Shown: positions 35,231 to 47,366 of the stretch, piece by piece
Layout of the letters: the number at the start of each line of letters is the position of its first letter
Numbering within the stretch: the first letter of the stretch is position 1
Assembly: GCF_037975245.1 (NCBI RefSeq)
Contig: NC_092569.1
Span: forward strand, 20,639,001 to 20,703,000
Origin: Apostichopus japonicus
Lineage: Eukaryota > Echinodermata > Holothuroidea > Aspidochirotida > Stichopodidae
Direction of reading: 5' to 3'
Length of the DNA: 64,000 nucleotides
The notes under the pieces: generated by a model
What the model was told of the DNA's origin: nothing
The model's input: the letters and a program-made list of their open reading frames with translations, nothing else
Database searches by the model: none
Made by a program: the position numbers and the translations under genes

Positions 35231-37664
35231 TGTGACAAAAACATGATATTATATATCTGCTCTCAACAATACACATCGTGCTTAATACTTCTTTATTATT
35301 ATAATCATCATCTTGGTCTTCATGTCTGTATAAGTTATCTTTGACACTAAATATCCATTATGTTTACACTACTCAACGTCGAGTCAGCTAGTCTATGGGC
35401 AAGAATAAACACGAACGGAACAGTTTAACCAGAGGGATTTAATAAGGATGTCATACATGGTATTAATATCACCTAACGGTTTATGCAGTGTAATGGATAA
35501 AAGAGTACATGCTGAGCGTTAATATATAATCACGCCATACGTCATCAATAAATAATAAAGTTCTTCAGTATGGTATAGTGTAGTATCAGCATGCCAGAGA
35601 TTTATTACAACTTACTATCACCTTCAAGTGTTCTTTATTCTCTGTTCAAACTGGTATAATGGCTCAACTTTGTTGCTTGCAATGTCAACTGATTGGTTGA
35701 TTAACACATTAGTAATAATAACATTCATAGTTAACCGTTTAGAATGGTTACTTAGTCAATGGATGGCTAAATCATGAGCACACACTTGCAATATTCATTT
35801 CAAGTTTGGTGTTGTAGAAAGAAAAAAAACACATCTTAATTTGTCCATACAATATCACGTACATGATTAATAACACTAACCTTGCCTTGACACCGTATCA
35901 AAGGGCTAATATTTAGTCTATAGAAATGGCTCAAAATGTGTCTAACTTTCTTCTGAAAACTTCTAAACATTTCTTCTGACGAAGTTCCCTGACCCCTTAC
36001 ACGGGAGTCGGCTTAAACGACCTTATAGCGCGCAATACCTACTTTTTTTAAATAATATTCTTGAATTTCCTCTTGATATATAGACATTTATTGCACAGCA
36101 TTTGATATCATGTATATTATTACTTAAGACAACGTTGTGGTCTTTAATTGTTTTATTGGTTAAAGGTAAATGACGAAAACATGGTGAATACCTGTAATTA
36201 GAGAGTGTTGGAACTTCCACATGTTTCAAAGATTTATCTAGATTTAATAACACTGGTCAAGGTATGGTATAATTATTAGTGACGGTTTTCATACTTTGAT
36301 ACTGCTATCTTTTAGGCTTCACTTCTCCACGGTAGGTTGAAGGTACTTCAAGATTGAAGTAGTTTATATGTTAAGCAAATATAATACATAGAATGATATG
36401 TTATTGGAATTTCTAAAATAACTTTATTCTCTGCATGTATGAACACTGCGATTACATATGTATATTGAACTTTTCAGATGATTCTGATATTGTAAATATT
36501 AACCCCTTTTCTCATATGTGTAACTATCGTTACCATTCCGTGGTGTTGTGGTTCCTTGGTATTGAATATTTACAAAACGGTTTTACGCAAAATGTAACTG
36601 CGGAAATGAATATTGACTATCGAATTGAGTCTTTGCGAAATAATATATATTTTGAAGAATCTTGCAAACTTTCCCTATTGTTTGGATATTCTTTTTGTAC
36701 AATTTGGTCACTTTAAGTCTTGTGTCTAAGCAACTACCTGTACGAAACATTGTCAAAATATTTATATTTACAAAAGCAGTCAAACTATTACCGGAAATAG
36801 AGCAAAGCTTGTTAAATAATCAGGATAGATTGGAGTCATGGTGGAGCATGAGACACATGTTCTTTCAGTTTTGTTGAAACGAAAATGAAGTAGCCTCATT
36901 CCATAAATAAATTAATTACATTTTTGGTAATGAAAAATATCCTTGTAGTATTTGAAACGTAAAGAACTTTAGAAAGAAATTAAGAAAATATAACATTAAT
37001 TAAAGGGTGCCGTTTTGTGGGGGAAAAAAATCAATATTGGAATTTGCGATATAGAATATAAAAGCGTCCATGTTATGAGAACGTTTTGAGATAATTTTGC
37101 TGTTTGCTTCTCCAAATCTGCAATTGAATGTGTGACGCCCCCCGCCCCCCCCCCCCGCTGCCCGATTGAACCGTGTAACAACGAATCTATCAATGACATT
37201 GATCGGTACACGTATCATCTGGGTCAAGTCTATTTTCCTGGTTATTCGTTCATAATTATGAACGAAAATAAAGTATTAAACCTGTTACTGTAAATTTCGT
37301 CCGACATATTCCTCATCATAAATAGTCCAGTCCACTCTAAGAAAAGTCATTCTTAAAAAAAAAATAAACACAAGAACTATTTGTACTGGTTCTTTCTCTT
37401 CTTTTAGACTTACTCTGTTTCAAATTGTCGATTAGGAGATCGGATCAAGTAATTAGACGAAACAGATTAACATTCTTCTCCTAACCCATTCCATTCAACC
37501 CACCCACCCACAACCAAGGCCCCCTCCCACACCCAACCAACACCCCACCCCAACAAAAACCTACACCCAACGCTCCCCTCCTCACATCCAACACAGAATG
37601 ATCAGGCGTTGATACCCTCAGATGATGGAACAATTAGCATTTGCAGTATCTCCGAGTTTATACG

Positions 37665-38778
37665 TTCTTACGAGGGCCCATTGTAGCCTAACGCTAGTTA
37701 CTGATAGTGAGGAACCCAATGTTATAATATAGAAAGTATTTGAAATGGCCTACGTGACAAATCAATATTTGAAAAATTAGGTCGGGTTACCGTGCCAGAA
37801 TGTTATTTATGTAATGAGCAATACACGATTGTTCTGGTATATTCCTTATGATGGCACGCTGGTCTCGTTTCCCGTCGGTTTACGTGAAATCCCGTTGTAC
37901 GCTGTGCACGTATCTTCGTGGATTCTCTGGAATGTTCGCGAGACATGCAAGGGACTTCCGGGAACGGAACACTGGGTCCAATTGTTACTCAGGTGTATCA
38001 AGAAAGATCTAGATGATTCTTGACATGGCGAATCGTATAAAAACCCGCCCCAGATCGGAAAGTTTCTCAGTTTCTGAACAAATACAAGCGACCACACATA
38101 TTATACCATTCTACTATCGTCAGTGCTCAATTGCCAGTAGTTTCTGAGGGATTGAGATATAGATACCAAAATTGATTCTACACTTCCATTCAGAAGTTTG
38201 AAGAGGACTTTTCTGTAAAACTACAGTTTTCCAGTCTTTATTTCGGAGAAGGTGAAGAATTTTTGTCTCCGTTGAGGAAGTTCATTACGCCAGGAGTTGG
38301 TAGCTATAAAGCTGATTTTGGACTGACTCTGGTAATATTTAGTTGGCGAGAAGTTCGACTTGTGCTTCACTCGATTGTGGCTGGAAGTCCGTCTTCTATT
38401 TTGGAGTACGCCGGAAAGAAGGTGACTGTTGTTTCTGGGATCGCGAGAGACTTCGTCGAGGACCAGTGAATTTCGCAGTACAACGGACCGAGAATCGTCG
38501 TCATCAAGGTCGCGGCCGCTGAGGGATATCGCCGTTGGAAGAGACCAGCGTGTTTTAAAGTGTATCCTATCTTGTAAAGTTTGTGAGTAATTTTCTATAT
38601 ATATTTGTAATTACCACTTGTTGTTGTTGGTTCAAACTCCATTGTTCAATATAGTTTACGTTCTCATTCAAATTCTCTAGACTCGTCAATTTGTCTGTGT
38701 TCCTCCCAGAAACGAACCAGGATGGTGTCTCGTTAAAAATTAATTATCGAGACCTCTCGCATTCCAACGTAACAACGT
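37665..38778. mobile_element. 1.1 kb insertion absent from copy 1, solo-LTR-like
   Basis: Copy 1 reads straight through at 12560-12570, whereas copy 2 is interrupted here. 'acgtt' occurs at both junctions, consistent with a 5-bp target duplication. The insert is more GC-rich than its surroundings, has a TATAAAA box at about 38036 and no long ORF, and ends 'gtaaca' before the second acgtt. These are traits of a solo LTR. The left end does not begin with an obvious TG, so another element class is possible. Confidence 0.5.
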
Positions 38779-39956
38779 TATGAGAATGCAAATAGCAAAC
38801 CGGCAAACTATTCCTATAGATATACAGAGCATTTATCAATGAGATTGATACATATTGCATTATATAGAAGTAACATATGACCTCGCACACTTTCTTCTCA
38901 GTTAGCATGTTAACCACATATGTTGATAGATTTTGAAATATCAATAATACTTGTGACGTTTCTACCACCCTCAGATAGGTGTCAATAAAACAATGGATTT
39001 GCTCACAAATAAATTACTGGTGACAGACCATCACCTTTTTCTATAAGGCTTTTCCTTCTGTATACTAGTAGATATATTATTTGGTAACAGGCAGTGCGGA
39101 AAACGTGCATGTGCCTACGTTTTCTAAATTCTTTACTATATTACCCGAATTTCCAGCGTGAAATTTGTAAATAAACTTCTTTGCACCATCGGACAACGTA
39201 TAATCATTATCATTGTTAATTTTGTTCTACGCAATTGAATATTTCGTTAATTCGTTAAATAGTTAATCGTCAAAAGTGTTCATATTAAGAGATATTGCCT
39301 TTCTTTAAGCTAGTTGCTATCAGGTACAAGAAAATGTCGAGTTTCTCCCCAATAGTAGAATTTCAATAAGAATGATGACGATATAAAATGTTTGTCATAG
39401 ACAGTATATTTGTCATTTAAGAAAAGATGTTTTTGAAAACGTTCTTAAAAATATTGAATGTAATAATGAAATAAAATATAGAAATATTACTAGCAAAAAG
39501 CAGAAAACAACGGTACATGATAAATATTTATGACTAAACATGTCATCCTGTGTCATTTAGTTTGGATATTTATTGATTTTTAATCAAATGAACTTGATAA
39601 ATAGAAAAATGTGTGTCAGTGACTAAGTTTTAAAAACATCTCAAACACTAGTGATATCGTAATAAGAAGCCAAATTCAACACATGAAAATAAAAATAAAA
39701 TGAACCAAGGGTCAACATCGTTCTAGTTTCTAAATTAGGGTATTTTGTATATGATATGTACCGGGTTAAACAGTTTTAACCACAAGGAATTTAACGAAGT
39801 AATGTTTTTAAGCTTTCTCAATATGCATGGGAATAACGAATTTGGCATTGATCTTCTAAATAAATCTTCGCCTTTCTATTGTTTCTGTCCTTTTACGTTT
39901 GCTAATGCTACATGTTTGTTCCAAGTTGATTCTTTGGTTTTGAGTGAAATTACCGG

Positions 39957-40153
39957 TTAAGTGAACAGTCTGAGGCAAATTCCAGTATCCCAGCCACCGT
40001 TATCTATACCGTTCAGACTCGATGCATAACAGTTACGGTGCCACCACGCACCTGCATGTCGAACGGCACAGTTGTTGCCGGAAATGTCGTTATCTCTATC
40101 CTGTGTTGTAAACGATTGTCCATTGTGGAAATCCAGGTAATCGTATGCTTTTT
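39957..40153 (-). CDS. Locus D last fibrinogen exon, truncated
   Basis: 197 nt. EKAYDYLDFHNGQSFTTQDR, D-N-D-I-S-G, NNCAVRHAGAWWHRNCY, LNGIDNGGWDTGIC, then LRLFT and TAA at 39957-39959. Comparison with C shows the ending is a deletion product. Confidence 0.8.
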
Positions 40154-42939
40154 CTAAAAGCAAATGAAGAGGAAAAGTACAAAACAAAAATCCAGCCTAT
40201 ATAATTATAAATTTCAAAGTCATGTCTACATTTTGGAGAGCATAGTAGAAAATACGTATAGCGTGCATGGAATAAAAAAAAAACAATGATTTGAGGCCAA
40301 ATTCAGGACTATTCCGAAATGTGATTGAAAAAGTTAAATATAGGCTGCTTTGATAATAGACAGAAAGGAAAGTGCTTTACCGAAGCTCCCCGAGTAGTCT
40401 CCAAGTTCCTCTAGCACGTAGTTGCCTGATTCCGGGCCAATACGGAAAGAGTTCCATTGAAGATATATTTTTGCATCTAAGGGACTGAACAGTAAGTCGA
40501 TCCTCAGCTCGTATGTTCTCTGTTTGGATATGTAGTGAACCATTTCGTTTCCAAGCCAGAATTCACCTTCCGAACTTCCAAAGCCGTCTTTATAGTCTAT
40601 CCAATCACGCTGGAAGTCAACGGATCCGTTGAATCGATACTGAAAGTACTACATTAATATAATCCTTTATAAATTACACCAGTTTAATACAATCGCGTCC
40701 TTAATATGTTGGTATGGAGCCTTTTAATAACCAGTGACATATTTGTGATAAGATGCAGTTAGTTGGTAATTTTCTTTTATACAAATATATAACCATGGCC
40801 GAATTAAATCTTCAATAAGAATGAATTCAATACTTGATAAAGTTATTTCAGTATATTTCTGCAGGCAGTGAGCATTTCTAGGAATAAATGCAATGGAATA
40901 GCTACCATTTTGTTTTCTTGTTAACCAGGAAAATGTTGCTTTTAAAATCTGTATAAGGCAGCGACATGTTAGACCCCAACCATAGGGACTATCTTTCTGA
41001 AATTTAAATGATATAAAGCTGGATTTCTGAACGAAAATATATTTTAAAATAACAACAACTTTAATTATCGCCACATATTATACATTAACACTCAACAACT
41101 CATACACACCCCTCTTATTACAATCATATTATTGAACACGTTTGGGTCGAGAGAGCTTTAAGGGGACACAAACACCACTCGTGATTTTTGACTCATTTAA
41201 AACGGATATCATTGTGAAGAACACCTCCCCAAAACAGCTAAAATAACTTTGGTTCCGTTTTGTGAAATATCTTAGTTTAAAAGTCGTGTCTGTTATAACT
41301 TTCATTACTTTTGTACTCGTGTTGTTATAGCATCACTGCGATCCGTAACATTCTACTTATACCCTTCGTTATCTTTTCATATTTTCAATAGAATGCCAAC
41401 CTTCCTTAACTCTGATGCCATCATTAGGTCATGTCCGGAATTTCAATATTTCAGATTCGTAGTTCATTTCCTTTTTAAATTATATACCTTTAGGTAAATC
41501 AAGATATCAACAGTTGAAGGACTTGTGGCTTGATGATGCCGTATTTAGATTTGGTTAAGTGTTTATCCTTATGTGTGAGGCACAGTAAATTCTGTTGTAT
41601 CTCCCAAGTGCAATAAGATTGCCGTAGCTGTGTTAGGGAAGTTGTTGTTTTTTTTACACTAATCTCTGTAACAAATACCAATATTGGTGGTTTGGTTTAT
41701 TTCTCCTTAAGCAAAACTCACCATCCATCCATCCTGGCAGTAGACATCGAATGGATTGCTTGGCCAAGTAAGCGGGTACAATTTGTTAACGCCTTCGTCA
41801 GTAGAAACATGGTCGTAAATATCTTGGCAGTCTCGCACATGCGCACACGTCACACCGTCTCCCCAAAAGGCTTCATTGCAAGAACAATGGTGGTCGTCAT
41901 CTTTGTGCACACAGGTTGCATCAACACTAGAGGAGTATGAGCTGCACGTCAGGACGTTATTATTACAAGAACAAGTTTCAGTACAGCCTGCATTTACCTT
42001 CTTTGTACCACCCTGAAATATACAAGTGTATATACACGCATTAATCGTTAGTTGGTTCATAACTAAACCACTATTTTAATAAATTATTGTCGGTCAAACC
42101 GCAATGACTTAGTACCACTCAGAAGAGAGACACTGTGGATGCAACGCCTTCGCACCATTCAACCTCATGGGCTCAACATTCAGGAAGGACATAACTAACC
42201 TTTCTTCTCCCCCCCCCCCCGGTATCCCCTTGTTCTACCTCTGTCACCCCTCTTTACCTTGCTCTCTTGCACTTCTTTTCTCCACAATTTCCTATCTTTG
42301 TCCTTCTGCAGTTTTTTCACTACCCTCTTCACTTAATTTTTATTTGTCTCTCTACAGTTGATCTCCTACCTCTCCTCTTCCCCATGTTGGTTTATTTCTT
42401 CTCTCCACCCCCTTTCAACTAATCCTTTTATACCACTCTATTTTGTGTTCACCCTGCTCATTAACATATCTGTAATCTGTGCTTGTTGTAGTTTGTCTCT
42501 GTTACTATTACTTGTCGGAGAAGATCCTGCTAGGATCGAAACGTCAGGCCCACTTACTTTTAGACATTCTCTTAAACATGATTTTTAGTTTATAACAGTT
42601 TGCTAACAGTTTTTACTTATTATTTAGAATTGATTGTACTGTAAAAAAAATCATAATATTAGCTTATTAGATTATTAATGGAGTAACATGCAAAACTGTT
42701 ATAGTTTAGTTTCATTAATTTGATTCGTAAATAACGATTAGCTGAAAATGCCCATGTATCATTGTATACTTGTTAAGGGTAACGAAGGTAGATATGCATT
42801 ACAGTGCATTCAGCTTAAACATCTCTGATTAAAATCATTTACACCCATATAGAAAACCCTAGACTTAGGTTTACCTGGTGTCAGGTAAACCTATACCCGA
42901 GGTAACACTAAGCTCCAGCTATAACGCGCTGAAACACCA

Positions 42940-42990
<51 letters not shown>

Positions 42991-43242
42991 TGGGTGTGTA
43001 TGTGGACCATCTTACCGGAATGACATTGTAAGTGTTATGGTAGCATCCATGGTAGCATCCACACTGGTTTGGATTCACACAATCACCACCTTTCATCAAA
43101 TATCCACTAGGACAAATGCAGGCGTCTTGCCCGGAACAATTATTGTAGCAGCCAAACAAGCCATCGGGATCTTCACAAGTGAACTCACAGGTACAAGTCA
43201 TCCACTGCATATTAGTGGGACAGGATTCCGGAGTACTCATCA
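39957..43242 (-). CDS. Locus D: TIL-EGF-fibrinogen gene, open frame but truncated C terminus
   Basis: Minus-strand exons: TIL 43016-43242, EGF 41722-42012, fibrinogen 40381-40648 and 39957-40153. All phases match A and B (1-0, 0-0, 0-1) and there is no internal stop. The last exon keeps the calcium loop D-R-D-N-D and the W-W-H-R-N-C-Y segment. It then runs from GICL into R-L-F-T-stop, because about 295 bp still present in C (13624-13918) is deleted here. About 25 C-terminal residues, including the extra Cys and the MKI/LRP strand, are lost. No signal or linker exon was found between 43250 and 44990, so the gene may be a 5'-incomplete relic or may use unseen exons. Confidence 0.65.
40381..40648 (-). 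CDS. Locus D fibrinogen domain, central exon
   Basis: 268 nt. YFQYRFNGSVDFQRDWIDYK, GEFWLGNEMVHYIS, YLQWNSFRIGPESGNY, DYSGSF. Carries the canonical GEFWLGNE block. Donor ggtaaag. Confidence 0.85.
41722..42012 (-). CDS. Locus D EGF/fibrinogen-start exon
   Basis: 97 codons, phase 0-0. GCTETCSCNNNVLTC, SSSVDATCVHKDDDHHCSC, GDGVTCAHVRDCQDIYDHVS, VYCQDGWM. One EGF cysteine seen in the other loci is replaced by Ser (YSSSVDATC against YSCSVDATC in C), which would leave an unpaired Cys. Confidence 0.83.
42450..42575 (+). mobile_element. Penelope-like retroelement terminal fragment (hammerhead-like core, degenerate)
   Basis: Aligns with the reverse complement of 44080-44225. Contains 'gatcctgctaggatcgaaac' and 'gtcaggcc', but the first core strand is changed to GGAGAAGA. 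See the better copy at 44106-44144. Confidence 0.45.
42943..42986 (+). repeat. (TA)n microsatellite beside the locus D TIL exon
   Basis: About 22 TA units in the intron, thirty bases from the splice donor of the TIL exon. Confidence 0.95.
43016..43242 (-). CDS. Locus D TIL exon with 12-nt internal duplication
   Basis: 227 nt, 12 more than in A, B and E. CPTNMQWMTCTCEFTCEDPD, FGCYNNC, ACICPSGYLM, DCVNPNQCGCYHGCYHNTYN, VIP. The block encoding GCYH is present twice in tandem, adding one Cys. Acceptor cttgcag, donor ggtaag. Confidence 0.85.
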
Positions 43243-43249
43243 CTGCAAG

Positions 43250-44990
43250 GAAAAACAAAACAAAGTTTAGACTCCCTGTTGCCAATATACTGATGATACA
43301 TTTGATTCAGTGAACGATCTCTTCTTTGTGGTATGCAAGAGACGGAATAAACGTAAATATATCAACAGGATACGGAAATTGTATTATTTGACAACTTACA
43401 ACACAACGTAGTATCCCTATTCTTGTTCATCAGATGAAAAACTGTTTCTGTGATGAATTCACCGTTAGAAACTGTTTGTTTTTGTCTTCTGAATGATATT
43501 GATTTGCTGATAAATATTCATGTCTCTTTACTATTTTGCTTAAAGTTTCTCCATTTTGGGATAATGATTATCTTGAAATGCACATTTAAAATCGTTAGCA
43601 ATTAGTTGCTCACAACGTTGCTGGGTTTGGAAGATATGGATGTATTGATGACTTTTTTGTGCGAAATACTATTGCAAAAATAAAGCCAAAGAACAGAAAG
43701 TAACGAAACAAAAGCAAAAGCAAAATGCTGTGTTCCGGTAAGTAATGGAGGTCGATTATTCGTTATGGATTTTAATAGTGATGAACTCTAAATGAAATTG
43801 GAATAGAAAATAGTGTCAATGAGAAACAAGAACATATTGACTTCGACAAAATTAAAACACTGCTATTGTTAACAATGAAAGCAAATTCCTGAACGAAGAA
43901 ACAGGAGTATAAGCAAAGATCACTCTATTCACAGAGATAATCAAGTACAGAGTGGGAAATTATGTCTAGTTTACCAACCGTAAAAGGATAGCTAACAAAG
44001 ACTTTTAAGTTTTGGGAAAAAAAAGAAGAAAATAGGTACAGAGCCAAACAAACAATACGTTTAACGGTAACCTTCGCTTGTTTATTGATGTGTAAAAGTA
44101 AGTTGGCCTGACGTTTCGATCCTAGCAGGATCTTCTTCAGAGGCTTAATGACAAGTAACAGTAACAGGAGGGACAAAAACACGCACAGAATACAGACAGG
44201 TTAATGAGCACGATGAACACAATGAGATAGATGATAGGTGAATTTTATTTTGTTTATTGACGTGTGACAACTTCATGGCCACACAAACATTAATTAAACC
44301 ACACGATAACTATATAAACGTTTATATTCAACACAGGTCTTTGACAATTTGAGCTATACAAACAATATGTTCACTGTTATAGCAGCCTTTTATTGCAAGG
44401 CGAGAGCAACTCGATCACTTCCTTTTAAACTAATATTCCCACCGCCAAGTTTTAAATTGATTGTTATGACAATTTGAGAAATTGTATGTATGCCTATCTC
44501 AGATTGGGAATTTCTTGAACAGAGTGAAGTCCGAAAGCAGCAACTCTGAAGTCTTATCATTTATATCATCTTCAAAGAGATGAACTACAAAATGCAGGTA
44601 ATGGAAGAAATTCGAAATACTTGTGTCTCGTTAGGACCACTTTTTGCATAGTTTTTTCTTCAGTAACAACAATGCATAGGGATTACGCATTTGAACTTGT
44701 ACTAATATTAATCATGATGTTTTCATTTTCAATTTGTGTTGCATGCCGATTATTATGCTGCATTCTTTTTTTCCGACTTTGTTTGTATCAATGCAGGCTA
44801 ATCTAGAACAATTTGATAGGTATCGATGTACATGTTTAACATATCCATTACAAGAATATAGATATAAGAGCTTTCTAGTCTTGATCATCAAACTGCGAAT
44901 CGATAAAAAATAAACAAGTACCGTTAAGGGTTAGGAATTACTATCATTCTCTGTTATAACACTACACGTCTTTGTTTATTTTCTTCAACA
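43250..44990. other. Head-to-head interval between D and E
   Basis: No signal-peptide or linker exon found on either strand. It holds the inverted Penelope-like fragment at 44080-44225. The hydrophobic ORF starting at 44671 on the plus strand has no phase-1 donor where a signal exon would end. Confidence 0.5.
44106..44144 (-). ncRNA. Hammerhead-ribozyme-like motif
   Basis: On the minus strand: GCCT, core CTGAAGA, a GATCC/GGATC stem with a short loop, GAAA, a two-pair AC/GT stem, then C and AGGC. GCCT and AGGC can pair as stem I, placing the expected cleavage after GTC. This minimal stem-III form is the type described in Penelope-like elements. One extra A precedes stem II, so activity is uncertain. 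Confidence 0.5.
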
Positions 44991-44991
44991 G

Positions 44992-45048
44992 ATGCAACGT
45001 CTAGTACACCTACTGTTAAAACTCATGAGACGACTGATCGTCCTACAG
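44992..45048 (+). CDS. Locus E Thr-rich linker exon 1 (57 nt)
   Basis: Phase 1-1, D-A-T-S-S-T-P-T-V-K-T-H-E-T-T-D-R-P-T-G; acceptor ttcttcaacag, donor ggtaaat. Same length and D-x-T-S start as the type 1 linkers of A and B. Confidence 0.55.
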
Positions 45049-45589
45049 GTAAATATTGTACAGATATATTATTAATTGATGTTTAAGTAACGTTACCTGA
45101 GTTAACGGGAGGTGTATAGGTATTTGCAGAGCAAGACTAAACACGAGTGAATCGCACTTTAGAAACATAACGAAACAAAAATTATACCATTATCGTGAGA
45201 TTTAGTATCTCATTTCACAAACTCCATTCTGTGCTAAAACATTCAAGAACGATCGAAATATGTTTATTTACTGAACATTTTTACACTTCTAAAATCATGA
45301 ATTGAATATTTATCTAACATATCAGAGGCAAACATAACCACAGTGGGCAATTACAAGACAACAGACTGATCACCGAAATTAGCACACACAAACATTATTT
45401 GCAAATCTTCTCAAATTGATACGTACAAATAGTATAATACAATACTGAGTGACTTCTGAACTCATTTTCTCAACTTGACTGGACGTAAGTGAGATTCTTA
45501 GGCCAAACGACCGGTGCACATTCGTTTATACGATTAAAAGAGAATGTACAATTCTTAATGTTGTTTTGACATTTAAGATTCATGTATTT

Positions 45590-45850
45590 TTACTTCACCT
45601 GTCAGACATATCGTCAAAATCCAACCACAGTGCAGGACAATTGCCAAACATGTGGTCATGAAACAGGTAAATATACGCCATTATTTATAACTTGCATTCC
45701 TCTTTTCAGTTCCACCCAACGTTTACGCAATCCGACTAACATGTTAGATAGGTGAATTTCATAAGGAACATTACTCAATTCGACGTATATAAATATAAGA
45801 AAGCATATGACGGATAAATATCCCTTGATACAAATAAATTAAATTTTTCG
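45590..45850 (+). repeat. Tandem duplication with linker exon, copy 1
   Basis: Matches 46255-46510 over the exon and about 190 bp of following intron ('ttacgcaatccgactaacatg' is partly shared). The exon here (45606-45666) has a one-base insertion in its AAA run relative to copy 2, and its donor position has changed from acag|gt to acatgt. Confidence 0.75.
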
Positions 45851-46254
45851 TTCTTCATGTTGATTTATTCTTCAAAATTCATGTAATATTAACTGTGTTT
45901 TCTTTGAAATGATCAGACGTCAAATCCAACCATTCTTGACAATAATTCATAACGTCAGCTGTATTTAGTAGGAGAAATGATGGTGATTATCCATCCATAC
46001 AATTCCTTAAAATTGTCAAGCTTTTCACATTTCATGTGGTGTATTATTGTCTTTTATATACATACACATTGTCTACACATTATTGTCTTTTATATACATA
46101 TACATTGTATTATTGTCTTGTATATACATAGTCAAATCCAACCACAGAGAACATTAACGAAATAAGCGATCATACTGTTGGTTAATATCAGAACAATAAC
46201 TAATATACCTTCGTTAAGAGATTGATATTCAAGTTTGATGTATTTGTAAGCATT

Positions 46255-46510
46255 TTTCTTCACCTTTCAGACAAACCGTCAAATTCAACCACAGTGCAGG
46301 ATAATTACCAAACAGGTGATCATACAACATGTTAATATACGCCAGTATTTATTACTTGCTTTCCTCTTTTCAGTTCTGACCAAAGTTTACGCAATCCGAC
46401 TAACATGTAAGATAGGTGACTTTTATAAGGAGCATTACTCAATTCGACGTATATACGTGTAAGGAAGCAAACGATGGGTGAATATCACTTCATACAAATA
46501 ATGAACAATA
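46255..46510 (+). repeat. Tandem duplication with linker exon, copy 2
   Basis: Contains the 45-nt phase 1-1 exon 46271-46315 (D-K-P-S-N-S-T-T-V-Q-D-N-Y-Q-T-G) after cacctttcag, with donor ggtgat. Two further degenerate look-alikes sit between the copies near 45917 and 46132. Confidence 0.7.
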
Positions 46511-47010
46511 ACTAATATTCCTTTATTTCATTTCTAACAATGATTCGTACAGTCCAAATAGGTTTATTACCATATTAAATGACCGGCTCATCTCGAATTA
46601 AATTAAGTCAATGTAAAGGAGAATCACAAATGAAAATTAAAATGAATCAGCGATTACAAAAATAAGTTCTGGTAAGCATTTTGAATAGATTTCACTGTAT
46701 TGCGTCGGCAGAAAGATGTATGACAGTTATTAGAAAATCTGACAGAATACACATCATGTAAATGACATACAAATGTAAATCGATAGAGAGATGAATCTGA
46801 TCCAAACTAACATTGTAATATATCTTAACGCGGAATCAAAGATTCTTTAAAATGTAGTTCTCTGTTAAGTACTGACAAGTTAGAACTATAAGTCTGAGGA
46901 TAGCATTGTATCTTATAATGCAATCACGGACTTATTGTTGGTTTCTTCTATCACAAAATAAAAATAAATGGATTTTTAATGCTTTTATCTTATTTTATAT
47001 ATTGTTACAG

Positions 47011-47072
47011 ATGTCAATCCAAGTACAGTAAAAACTACTTACAAATCAACCGACCATTCAACAGTTAAACAA
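47011..47072 (+). pseudogene. Locus E linker-like exon with altered donor
   Basis: After attgttacag it reads D-V-N-P-S-T-V-K-T-T-Y-K-S-T-D-H-S-T-V-K-Q. The usual ACAG|GT end has become acagtt. The next gtaaga gives a phase-0 end that does not fit a phase-1 partner. Confidence 0.4.
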
Positions 47073-47366
47073 GTAAGAATAACGTTACTAACGAACGGAA
47101 TGTTTAGTTTAAATTTTAGTTGTGATAAGAATATTTTCTGCATTTCATTTCACTTCATTTTATGATATTATTTTTATTCTGTTGTAAATATTTTTCTTCT
47201 TTTTATCTTATAGTTACAAAATTACGTCCAAGCACTGCTGAAATTTTTAAAACAAATGATAGAATTATTGATGAATAATTACCGTCAAGCAGTAATATAT
47301 GCACAAACTAAATTGTCTCATAAAAGATTAACGACATTAAAATTAGCCAAAATAACGGAAGTTAGA

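Larger units (their letters stand above)
35055..39956. other. Spacer between convergent B and D
   Basis: Counterpart of 9990-13844; no coding exon recognised. It is longer mainly because of the 1.1 kb insertion at 37665-38778 and about 120 extra bases near 39290-39415. Confidence 0.6.
28885..42385. repeat. Segmental duplication, copy 2 (locus B 3' part plus locus D)
   Basis: Collinear with 2655-16240. It begins in the B intron before the acidic linker and ends in the D intron between the EGF and TIL exons. Direct orientation relative to copy 1, separated by about 12.6 kb of non-duplicated sequence. Confidence 0.85.

Noticed and set aside
44671-44806. Signal-peptide exon for locus E
   Set aside because: Hydrophobic ORF but no GT donor in phase 1 at a suitable place.
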